Positions 10,586 to 18,771 of a stretch of 64,000 nucleotides of DNA are shown piece after piece. The translations under genes and the position numbers were made by a program. The stretch comes from Nocardioides sp. L-11A (GTDB taxonomy: Bacteria > Actinomycetota > Actinomycetes > Propionibacteriales > Nocardioidaceae), in the NCBI GenBank assembly GCA_029961745.1, contig CP124680.1, positions 434,001-498,000 on the forward strand, read 5' to 3'. The notes beneath the pieces are model-generated. The model worked only from the letters and a program-made list of their open reading frames with translations, ran no database searches and was not told the origin of the DNA. The first letter of the stretch is position 1. Each line of letters begins with the position of its first letter.

Positions 10586-10745
10586 GCCGGCTCGCCGCGG
10601 GGTGAGATGTCGGGGGAGATCGGGGTTGATGCCGTATCCCCCGGAGCGCCGGGTCGGTAACCGTGGTGCCGGGCCGCTCCACCCTCCCCTCGGGACGTGT
10701 GCCGTGGCCTGCCGTCCTGCACCGACTCGGAAAGGTCCCCCCACC

Positions 10746-13700
10746 TTGAGGAAACTCCTCCCCGGTCTCTCGCTGGCGCTCGTCGCCGGCGCGGCGGCCG
10801 TCGTACCCACGGTCGCGCTGGCTCCGCCGGCCGCCGCCGCGCCCGGTGACCCGGGCGTCCCCTCCGATCCCGTCGTGATCTTCCACGAGGACTTCGAGAA
10901 CGACATGGCCGACGGCGAGGTCGTGCGGCTCGCCGACTACGTCGGCGCGAACGGCGAGACCTACTCCGCCGAGGGCGCATGGGCCAACCCCGCCCAGCAG
11001 AACGGCTTCGTCCTCGACGGCACGTCGAGCGACGCCGATCAGCAGGCCGTCGGCAACACCGGCAGCTACGCCCAGCTGCGGAACCTCGCCACGACGATCG
11101 GCTCCGTCAACGCCTCGGTCCCGCCGGAGTCGAACCACGCGGCGGCCGCCTTCACAGGAGGAGGTGACCCCGGCCCGAACCTGGTCGAGTTCCGCACCGA
11201 CCAGCCGATCGCCTACAACGCGACCAACCGCTTCCTCACCTTCTCCGCCAACACCTCGGTGATCAACTGCCACGCGGCGCACCCGTTGCTGCGGTTCTAC
11301 CTGGACAACGGCGTCACCGAGATCCCGGTCGGGGCGAGCGCTCTCGACCCGTGCCCGAACGGCGCCCGCACGGTGACCTCCGACGGCATCCTGTTCAGCG
11401 GCACCGAGCTGGGCATCGTGCTCCGCAACGAGCAGGGCAGCGCCTCCGGCAACGACCACGCCTACGACGACATCGTCGTCAGCGACGCGACGCCGCAGCT
11501 GGACAAGGCGTTCTCGCCGACGAGCGTGCCGGCCGGGTTCCCGAGCACGCTGACCTTCACCGTGACCAACACCTCGGAGCTGGCGGCGAAGGAGGGCTGG
11601 TCGTTCACCGACAACCTGCCGGCCGGCATGGAGATCGCGCCGACTCCGCGGTTCACCACGGACTGCGCCAACGGCGCGATCACGTCCGGCGGTGCGAGTG
11701 GTGACACCAGCATCGCCGTCGAGGGCGATCTCTCGACCAACCAGGTCTCCTGCACCCTCTCGGTCGACGTCGTCACCCCGGGTGCCGCCGTCGGTGCGAC
11801 GTTCGCGAACGGTCCCGCCAATATCGCCGACCTGAGCGGTCTCAACCCGCCGGGCCCGAGCACGCTGACCGTCGGTCCGCGTGGCCTGCCGGAGATCGCC
11901 TGCGACCCGGCTGACGCCCGCGCGACCCAGCGGTGGTGGTACTTCGGCAACGGTGCCGGCCTCGACTTCGGCGCGTCCGGTACCGCGGCCCCGTCGGTGA
12001 CTCCGGCCACCGGGGTCAACGCGGTCGAGGGCACCACGGTCGTCACGGACTCGTCGGGCCAGCTGCTGTTCTGGTCCGACGGCGTCAAGGTGCTCAACAA
12101 GTTCCACCAGGTGATGCCGAACGGCGCCGGCCTGACCGGCAACTCGTCGGCGACGCAGACCGTCGCGGCCTTCCCGTCGACCAGCGATCCCGGCACCTAC
12201 TTCGTGGTCGCCACCACCGGCGCCTCCGAGGTCGGTGGCACGGGCCACCTGAGCTACTCGGTGGTCGACATGGCGCTCGACGGCGGCCTGGGCGACGTCA
12301 CGGCGGTCAAGAACGTGGACCTCGCTCCGGCCAACGGTGCGTCGGAGCAGCTGACCGCGATCCCGAACGCCACCGGCGACGGGTTCTGGGTCGTGACCGC
12401 GCAGGCATCCTCGCCGAACGTCCGTGCCTACCTGTTCGACGGTGACGGTCCGGCCGACCCCGACGGCGCCGGGCCCCTCGCCGCGGGCGAGTCGGTGATC
12501 AGCGTCATGCCGACGCCGAACTACAACCAGTACGGCACGCTCAACCTGAGCCCCGACCTGTCCACGGTCCTGCTCACGACCGGCAACGCCGCAGGTGCCT
12601 CGCGGATCCGGCTGATGGACTTCGACGCTGCCACGGGGCAGTTCGCACAGCGCTACGAGTGGTCCACCCCGACCGGGCTGGGCGGCAACATGTACTCGGC
12701 CGACTTCTCCCCCGCGGGTGACTACGTCTACGCCACGCGGATCTTCGGCGGGGCCCACCTGTTCCGCTACCGGATCGACGGTGCCGCAGACGGTGCGGCG
12801 GTGAAGGCGAGCGAGTACGACTTCGGCCAGTACCACTCGAACGGTGGACAGGTGAAGCGCGGCCCCGACGGCCGCATGTACGTCGTCAACCGGGGCGCCG
12901 CGGTGCTCGGCGTGATCGAGAGTCCCGACGCGACGGACCCGGCCGACGCCGGCTTCGACGCGGCTGGTGTCGCGCTCGCCGGAGGCACGATCAACGGTTG
13001 GGGTCTTCCCCAGATGGTCACCGGTTGCCCGAGCACGCCGCGCCTGGAGCTCAGCAAGACCGCGGCGCTGACCACCGACGCCGGCACCATCGGCCAGGCC
13101 GATGCCGGTGACGTGATCACCTACACGATCACGGTGACCAACACCGGCGACGTCCCGGTCACCGACGTCACGGTGACCGACCCGCTGGCAGGACTCTCGC
13201 CGGTCACCCCGGCCAACGTCCCGACGCTCGCGCCCGACGACGACGCCGTCTTCACCGCGACGTACACGGTCACCCAGGCCGATGTCGACAACGGCGGCCA
13301 GATCGTCAACGCCGCGACCGCCGAGGGAACCGATCCGGACGGTGAGCCCGTGGTCTCGCCGCCGGGACCGGGAACCTCGGTGACGACCGACATCGCGCCC
13401 GCCGATCCGGACGTGCAGGTCGTGAAGTCGACGGCGATCACCACCGACGAGGTGCCGCTGGGCAAGGCCGACGACGGCGACGTCATCACCTACACCTTCA
13501 CCGCGACCAACCACGGCAAGGCCACCGCCTTCGACGTGTCGGTCGAGGACCCGCTCCCGGGGCTCGGCACCATCAGCCCGGCCTCCGTGCCCTCGCTGGC
13601 ACCGGGCGCGTCGACGGACTTCACCGCGACGTACACCGTCACGGCGGCCGACGTGAAGGCCGGGAAGATCGAGAACACCGCGTCCGTCGAGTCGACCGGC

Positions 13701-14660
13701 CCGACCCGCGGAGGCGTCACACCGCCGCCGGTCACGTCGTCGTCCAACACGGTGAACACCGCGACCGGTCCGCTCGGTGCCCCGTCGATCCTGACCAGCG
13801 CCGAGAAGAAGGTCGCGCTGAAGGTGGGCAAGAACGGCCAGCCCAAGCCGGTCGCGCTGCACGACGCGGTCACCGTCACGGGTCTGGTCCCCGGCGGCGG
13901 CACCCAGGGCACGGCCCAGCTGTACGGTCCGGTGGCCGCCCCCTCCGACGCGATGTGCACGCCGGAGAACCTGGTGGGCACGGTCGCCTTCACCCCGGTC
14001 AACGGCACCGTCGACACCCCGTCGGTGAAGGTGTCCGAGCCGGGCTACTACACCTGGGTCGTCTCCACGGGCGCGGACCGCCGCAACCTCGCGGCCACCC
14101 ACGCCTGCGGCCTGCCGTCGGAGACCACGCTGGTGCACCGGGCCGACTACGGCAAGGTGCGGATCGAGACCGGGTACGCCGGCACCGACACCTCGGTGCA
14201 GGGCCGCAAGGTCCGCCCGAGCAAGGTGTCGATCAAGGCGCTCGGGATGAAGGCCAAGCTCGACACCGTCGGCCTGCGCAAGGGCTCGATGGTCATCCCG
14301 GGCAAGGTCGCCAAGGGCGGCTGGCTGGGGCAGTCGGCCCTGCCGGGCGACCTGGTCGGCTCGACCGTGATCGCCGGGCACGTCTCGGACCGCTCGGACC
14401 GACCGGGCGCCTTCGGCAAGCTGCGCAAGGCCAAGAAGGGTCAGGTCGTGACCGTGCGGGCGAGCGACGGCACCGTGCAGAAGTACCGGATCGACCGCGT
14501 CTACACCCAGCCGCGGAAGAAGGGCTTCTCCGGTGCGGAGGTCTCCACCACCGGTGAGCACCAGCTCACGCTGGTGACCTGCACCGGCAAGGTGAGCTAC
14601 GCCAACGGCCGCTTCCACTACACGAAGAACCTCGTGGTGGTCGCGACCCCGATCGGATGA
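10746..14660 (+). CDS. Large secreted protein: beta-propeller, two DUF11 repeats, C-terminal sortase domain
   Basis: Protein of 1304 aa. TTG start at 10746 gives a clean signal peptide (RKLLPGLSLALVAGAAAVV, cleavage after AAAA). Residues ~390-765 resemble the propeller of Bacteroidota gliding-motility-associated proteins (WWYFGNGAGLDFG, NKFHQVMPNGAGLTGNSS). Two DUF11 repeats follow (~766-885, 887-1005), each with GDVITYT and FTATYTVT. After an Ig-like domain (~1013-1135) comes a class E/F-like sortase domain with His1212 (AGHVSD) and Cys1279 (LVTCTG). The usual Arg position before NLVVV is Thr1293. The C-terminal 290 residues are paralogous to the protein at 55876-59481. Confidence 0.88.
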   Translation: MRKLLPGLSLALVAGAAAVVPTVALAPPAAAAPGDPGVPSDPVVIFHEDFENDMADGEVVRLADYVGANGETYSAEGAWANPAQQNGFVLDGTSSDADQQAVGNTGSYAQLRNLATTIGSVNASVPPESNHAAAAFTGGGDPGPNLVEFRTDQPIAYNATNRFLTFSANTSVINCHAAHPLLRFYLDNGVTEIPVGASALDPCPNGARTVTSDGILFSGTELGIVLRNEQGSASGNDHAYDDIVVSDATPQLDKAFSPTSVPAGFPSTLTFTVTNTSELAAKEGWSFTDNLPAGMEIAPTPRFTTDCANGAITSGGASGDTSIAVEGDLSTNQVSCTLSVDVVTPGAAVGATFANGPANIADLSGLNPPGPSTLTVGPRGLPEIACDPADARATQRWWYFGNGAGLDFGASGTAAPSVTPATGVNAVEGTTVVTDSSGQLLFWSDGVKVLNKFHQVMPNGAGLTGNSSATQTVAAFPSTSDPGTYFVVATTGASEVGGTGHLSYSVVDMALDGGLGDVTAVKNVDLAPANGASEQLTAIPNATGDGFWVVTAQASSPNVRAYLFDGDGPADPDGAGPLAAGESVISVMPTPNYNQYGTLNLSPDLSTVLLTTGNAAGASRIRLMDFDAATGQFAQRYEWSTPTGLGGNMYSADFSPAGDYVYATRIFGGAHLFRYRIDGAADGAAVKASEYDFGQYHSNGGQVKRGPDGRMYVVNRGAAVLGVIESPDATDPADAGFDAAGVALAGGTINGWGLPQMVTGCPSTPRLELSKTAALTTDAGTIGQADAGDVITYTITVTNTGDVPVTDVTVTDPLAGLSPVTPANVPTLAPDDDAVFTATYTVTQADVDNGGQIVNAATAEGTDPDGEPVVSPPGPGTSVTTDIAPADPDVQVVKSTAITTDEVPLGKADDGDVITYTFTATNHGKATAFDVSVEDPLPGLGTISPASVPSLAPGASTDFTATYTVTAADVKAGKIENTASVESTGPTRGGVTPPPVTSSSNTVNTATGPLGAPSILTSAEKKVALKVGKNGQPKPVALHDAVTVTGLVPGGGTQGTAQLYGPVAAPSDAMCTPENLVGTVAFTPVNGTVDTPSVKVSEPGYYTWVVSTGADRRNLAATHACGLPSETTLVHRADYGKVRIETGYAGTDTSVQGRKVRPSKVSIKALGMKAKLDTVGLRKGSMVIPGKVAKGGWLGQSALPGDLVGSTVIAGHVSDRSDRPGAFGKLRKAKKGQVVTVRASDGTVQKYRIDRVYTQPRKKGFSGAEVSTTGEHQLTLVTCTGKVSYANGRFHYTKNLVVVATPIG

Positions 14661-14675
14661 TCCTCCGATGAGCAC

Positions 14676-14723
14676 GGGGCACCGGGGTGCCGGCAGCGAT
14701 GCCGCCGGCCACCCCGGTGCCCC
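14676..14723. terminator. Long hairpin after the sortase-domain gene
   Basis: GGGGCACCGGGGTGCCGGC pairs with a matching arm ending at 14723 around a loop of about nine bases, with one bulged base. It begins 16 bases after the stop codon and is followed by no T tract. A strong factor-independent stop for the surface-protein transcript. Confidence 0.75.
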
Positions 14724-14795
14724 TCCGGCCGTCCCGCTGCGGCACGATGCGGGCAGGGCGGCTTCCCCCCGAGCCGCCACCCCTGTCCCCCCGAG

Positions 14796-17384
14796 GTGCT
14801 GACCGTGCGTGCCGGTGCGATCCTCCGACCCCGCCTGCTCGACCTGCTGGAGGTCGACCCGGCGCCGGTCACCGTGCTGCAGGCGCCGTCCGGCTACGGC
14901 AAGACCACGCTCGTCCGGCAGTGGGCGGCGGGCCCACGTCCGCCCGAGGAGCGGCTGGTCTGGGTGGCGCTCAGCGCGGAGGTGGAGTCCGACCGCGCCT
15001 TCTGGACCGCCGTCATCGCCGCGGGCCGTCGCCTCGGGCACCTGTCCGCCGAACGGGCCGTCGTCGTCGCGGACGACGTCGACGCGCAGGCGGACCCGGT
15101 CCCCGTCCTCCGCGACCTCCTCGTCGGCGGGCGGCCCGTGACCGTGATCGTGGACGCCTACGAGCACCTGCGCGACGCCACCGCACAGGTCGACGGCGAC
15201 ATCCTGCGCCTGACCGCCGAGCTGCCCCAGCTGCGTTTCGTCCTCACCACGCGGGCGGGGACGAGCCTGGCCGACCCGGTGCACCAGGTGCGCGACGCGG
15301 TCCGGCTGATCGGCGAGCAGGACCTCGGCTTCACCTCCGAGGAGACCACCCAGCTGTTCGCCGAGGATCTGCCCCGTGAGCTGGCGGCGGTCGCCGGGGA
15401 CGTCCACCACGACACCCGCGGCTATCCGCTCGCGATCCGCGCGGCGGGCCTCGCCCTGCGATCGCGACCGCAGCCGCCGACGCGCGGCTCGGCCGAGTGG
15501 CGCGCGATCGTCGCGCAGGACCTGAGCTCGCAGATGCACGACCCGGCACTGTCCGCCTTCGTCCGTGACACCGCCGCGGCGCCGTACTTCGACCTCGAGC
15601 TGGCCCAGGCGCTCACCGGCCTCGAGGACGCCGCCCCGGTCGTGGAGCAGCTGGAGTGGAGCGGGTTCGGGCGGTGGGTGCCCTATCTCGCCGACCGTCC
15701 CGTCTTCCAGTACGTCGACTCGCTGCGCGAGGCCGTCCGCGGCGACCTGCGGGTCAACGACTCCGACCGATACCGCCGCAGCGCGGGCATCGCGGCCACC
15801 TGGCTGCACGACAACGACGAGCACGAGCAGGCGCTGGAGCTGGCCGTGGATGCCGGTCGGTACGAGCTGGCCGGGCGGATCTTCCGCAGCGTGCTGCTCA
15901 GTGCGCCGGAGAGCTACACGACCGACCACCTCGACCTCCAGCTGAGCCGGATCCCCCGGGCGGCGCTGGCCCAGCACCCGTCGCTGGCCTTCGCCCGTGG
16001 GCTGGCCCTGCTGAGCAACCCGGCCACCCGGGGTGCGGCCGTCGAGTACCTCGTCCGCACGGCCGAGCAGACCCCGGCCGACTGGCGCTCGCTCGACCGG
16101 CCGTCGGCGTTCTTCCAGCGGGTCGCGAAGTCCGCCTGCCTGCGCTACGTCGGTCGCTTCCTCGAAGCCGGCCCGGCGGCACAGGCGGCCCTCGACTTCT
16201 ACGACGACATCGACATCGGCGACGACGGCCGGCTCGTCGAGCTCCGGGCGATCGGCCTGCGCCAGCTGGGCTACTCCTTCTTCCAGGTGGGCGAGCTGGA
16301 GCGCGCACATGAGGTGGTCGCCCGCGCGATCACCACCGCCACCCGCCCCTGGTCGCGCAACTACACCGTCGTCTACGGCGTCGGGCTCTCTGCCATCGAC
16401 GGCCGGTCCCGCGAGGCGGCCCACACGGCGCGCCTGGTCGACCCGCGCGCCTGGCCCCGCGACCACGCACACACCTTCGTCAACGCGCTGGGCCGGATCG
16501 GCAACGCGATGCTGCGCCTCGACGAGTTCGACTTCGCCGGCGCCCTCGCCGAGTACGACGACTGTGAGTCCTTCGTCCACACCGCCGAGTTCTGGCCGTT
16601 CCTCACCTGGACCCTGCTCCAGGCGCGGCTCGGGCTGGGGGAGTCCGGCCCCGAGGCCCAGCGGATCGCCGATGCCCTGCAGACCTGGCCCGCTCCGCCC
16701 GGCGTCGGCGAGAACTTCGGCACCACCGCCCTGCACGGCCTGCTCGCGATCGCCTGGCTCTCCGAGGGCCGCACCCGCGAGGCGGCCGAGCTGCTGCGCC
16801 GCCCGACCCGCTGGTCCGGCCAGGTCGCGCCCGCGCAGGTGCTGAGCCGGCTCACCGGCGGCGATGCGGCCGGCGCGCTGCACGTCGTACCTCGTCTGGA
16901 GTCGCTCCCCGGCCACAGCATCCGGTCCCGCGCCGGTCTCGCCACGCTCGGCGCCGCCGCCGCCCTGCGGTCCGGTCATCCCGACGCCGCCGGGGCGCTG
17001 CTCGACCGCGCCGCGTCGCTGCACGCCGAGCACGGGGTCAGGGCCCATCTGCTGCACGTCCCGGCCAAGGATCTCGAGGCGCTGCGCGACCTCGCCCGCC
17101 ACACCGGACGGGCCGCGGCGACCAGCTATCTCGACGTCGACGTGATCGGCACCATCGACCCGGGGGTCGCGGTCAGCCCGCTGACCGCCCAGGAGCTCGC
17201 GGTGCTGCGCGCGTCGATCGACCATCCCCGGCGCAGCGACCTCGCCGCCGCGCTGCACCTGTCCCCGGAGACGGTGAAGTCGCACATGCGCAGCATCTAC
17301 CGCAAGTGGGGGGTCAACACCCGTGAGGGCGCCCTGGAGCGCGGGATCCGGCTGGGCCTGCTCGGCGACGACGGCGCCGGGTGA
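14796..17384 (+). CDS. LuxR family regulator with MalT-like ATPase domain
   Basis: Large 862-aa activator. N-terminal STAND/AAA-type NTPase with Walker A APSGYGKTTLV (residues ~28-38) and a DxxE-like region VIVDAYEHL; a long alpha-helical TPR-like middle part; and a C-terminal LuxR helix-turn-helix, LTAQELAVLRA...HLSPETVKSHMRSIYRKWGVN (about 795-845). This is the layout of MalT-type activators that bind an inducer and ATP before contacting RNA polymerase. GTG start at 14796; a second GTG at 14805 is possible. No obvious operon partner; targets and inducer unknown. Confidence 0.92.
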   Translation: MLTVRAGAILRPRLLDLLEVDPAPVTVLQAPSGYGKTTLVRQWAAGPRPPEERLVWVALSAEVESDRAFWTAVIAAGRRLGHLSAERAVVVADDVDAQADPVPVLRDLLVGGRPVTVIVDAYEHLRDATAQVDGDILRLTAELPQLRFVLTTRAGTSLADPVHQVRDAVRLIGEQDLGFTSEETTQLFAEDLPRELAAVAGDVHHDTRGYPLAIRAAGLALRSRPQPPTRGSAEWRAIVAQDLSSQMHDPALSAFVRDTAAAPYFDLELAQALTGLEDAAPVVEQLEWSGFGRWVPYLADRPVFQYVDSLREAVRGDLRVNDSDRYRRSAGIAATWLHDNDEHEQALELAVDAGRYELAGRIFRSVLLSAPESYTTDHLDLQLSRIPRAALAQHPSLAFARGLALLSNPATRGAAVEYLVRTAEQTPADWRSLDRPSAFFQRVAKSACLRYVGRFLEAGPAAQAALDFYDDIDIGDDGRLVELRAIGLRQLGYSFFQVGELERAHEVVARAITTATRPWSRNYTVVYGVGLSAIDGRSREAAHTARLVDPRAWPRDHAHTFVNALGRIGNAMLRLDEFDFAGALAEYDDCESFVHTAEFWPFLTWTLLQARLGLGESGPEAQRIADALQTWPAPPGVGENFGTTALHGLLAIAWLSEGRTREAAELLRRPTRWSGQVAPAQVLSRLTGGDAAGALHVVPRLESLPGHSIRSRAGLATLGAAAALRSGHPDAAGALLDRAASLHAEHGVRAHLLHVPAKDLEALRDLARHTGRAAATSYLDVDVIGTIDPGVAVSPLTAQELAVLRASIDHPRRSDLAAALHLSPETVKSHMRSIYRKWGVNTREGALERGIRLGLLGDDGAG

Positions 17385-17481
17385 ACTGTTGGGTGAGATG
17401 ACCTCGCCCGGGATGGCGGGCCACCGGACGAACACCGCAGAATCGGGTCCGGGCCTCCGGAAGGGGCCCATCCCCCCAGTG

Positions 17482-17512
17482 CGCGGCCCGGGCGAGATTC
17501 TCCCGGGCCGCG
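17482..17512. terminator. Hairpin upstream of the dehydrogenase gene
   Basis: Perfect 11-base arms CGCGGCCCGGG / CCCGGGCCGCG (17482-17492, 17502-17512) with a 9-base loop, in the gap between the LuxR gene and the dehydrogenase. It most likely ends the LuxR transcript. Confidence 0.7.
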
Positions 17513-17546
17513 TCGGTTGTCGGGTCCGGGGCGGCATGATGGCCGC

Positions 17547-18695
17547 ATGCGTGCCGTCGTGTGCCACCAGTCCGAGCTCACCGTCGAGGACCTGCCCGAC
17601 CTGACGCCCCAGCAGGGTCAGGTCCTCATCGACGTGGAGCGGTGCGGGATCTGCGGATCGGACCTGCACGCCCGGGTGCACTGCGACGAGACCGCCGCCG
17701 ACGCGGCGGAGCTCGGCTACGACCACTTCATGCGCTCTGCTGACCGGGTCGTGATGGGCCACGAGTTCGTCGGCACCGTCGCCGACTACGGCCCGCGCAC
17801 CCGCAAGGCGTTCCCGATCGGCACCCGGGTCGTCGCGCTGCCGGTGCTGCGCGCCGGCGGGTCAACCCATCTCACGGGGCTCAGCCCGTTGGCCTCGGGC
17901 GGGTACGCCGAGCAGGTGCTCGCCGTCCCGTCGATGACCCTGCGCGTCCCCGACGGCCTCGATGCCGACGCCGCCGCGCTCACCGAGCCGATGGCGGTCG
18001 CCCTGCATGCCGTACGCCGCGGCGAGGTGGGGGCGCGCGACACCGCGGTGGTGATCGGGTGCGGCCCGATCGGGCTCGCGGTGATCGCCATGCTCAAGGC
18101 CACCGGGGTCCGCCACGTGATCGCCAGCGACCTCTCCGCGGGCCGACGGGCCCTGGCCGAGCGGATGGGCGCCGACGTCGTCGTCGATCCGGCCACGGAC
18201 TCGCCGTGGGCGTCCTTCGCCTCGTCGAAGCGCTATCTCACCGAGGCGATCGCACTGGCCGACCTCGGCATCGACGCGATGGACAGGCTGCGCGCCGTAC
18301 CCCTCCTGCCGTGGGCGCATCTCATGCGCGCGGCCGAGAAGGCCGGCGCCACCCCGCGCGGACCGGTCGTCTTCGAGTGCGTCGGCATCCCCGGCATGAT
18401 CGAGCACGTCGTCGCCCATGCGCCGCTGCTCTCGCGCGTGGTGGTCGTCGGCGTGTGCATGGGGCAGGACTCCTTCCGCCCGTCGATGGCGATCAACAAG
18501 GAGATCGATCTGCGCTTCGCCTTCGCCTACGACCCCAGCGAGTTCCACCAGACGCTGCAGTGGATCGCCTCCGGCAAGGTCGACGTCCGCCCCCTCGTCA
18601 CGGGTGTCGTCGCGCTGGACGGCGTGGCCGGGGCGTTCGAGGACCTCGGCGACCCCGAGCGGCACGCGAAGATCCTGGTCCACCCCGCTCGTTGA
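17547..18695 (+). CDS. Zinc-type alcohol dehydrogenase (MDR superfamily), lacking the structural zinc site
   Basis: NAD(P)-dependent medium-chain dehydrogenase of 382 aa. Catalytic zinc ligands are in RCGICGSDLH (Cys36) and GHEFVGT; the Rossmann motif is VIGCGPIGLAVIAML. The four-cysteine structural zinc lobe normally after the GHE motif is absent, and an insertion of about 25 residues separates GICGSDLH from GHE. ATG at 17547 with CATGAT ending 6 nt upstream. Substrate not assignable. Ends in a two-way terminator facing the KstD-like gene. Confidence 0.88.
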   Translation: MRAVVCHQSELTVEDLPDLTPQQGQVLIDVERCGICGSDLHARVHCDETAADAAELGYDHFMRSADRVVMGHEFVGTVADYGPRTRKAFPIGTRVVALPVLRAGGSTHLTGLSPLASGGYAEQVLAVPSMTLRVPDGLDADAAALTEPMAVALHAVRRGEVGARDTAVVIGCGPIGLAVIAMLKATGVRHVIASDLSAGRRALAERMGADVVVDPATDSPWASFASSKRYLTEAIALADLGIDAMDRLRAVPLLPWAHLMRAAEKAGATPRGPVVFECVGIPGMIEHVVAHAPLLSRVVVVGVCMGQDSFRPSMAINKEIDLRFAFAYDPSEFHQTLQWIASGKVDVRPLVTGVVALDGVAGAFEDLGDPERHAKILVHPAR

Positions 18696-18699
18696 GTTG

Positions 18700-18767
18700 C
18701 CCCATCCTCGTTGTTGAGTTGCCGCTTTCTCGCCGTTGAGTTGCCGATCTCAACGGTGAGGATGGGG
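18700..18767. terminator. Nested two-hairpin bidirectional terminator
   Basis: Outer arms CCCCATCCTC (18700-18709) and GAGGATGGGG (18758-18767) enclose an inner hairpin CCGTTGAG / CTCAACGG (18733-18740, 18749-18756). The word GTTGAGTTGCC occurs three times in 18691-18745. It lies between two convergent genes whose stops are at 18695 and 18772 and would serve both. Confidence 0.75.
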
Positions 18768-18771
18768 AAAG

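Noticed and set aside
10551..10745. Possible riboswitch in the leader of the sortase-fusion gene
   Set aside because: Some GC-rich stems can be drawn, but I could not match any conserved riboswitch core.
10572..17762. A 2396-codon open frame on the minus strand
   Set aside because: It shadows the sortase-fusion, LuxR and terminator regions; composition is Arg/Gly/Asp-rich without motifs, a usual artefact of GC-rich codon use.
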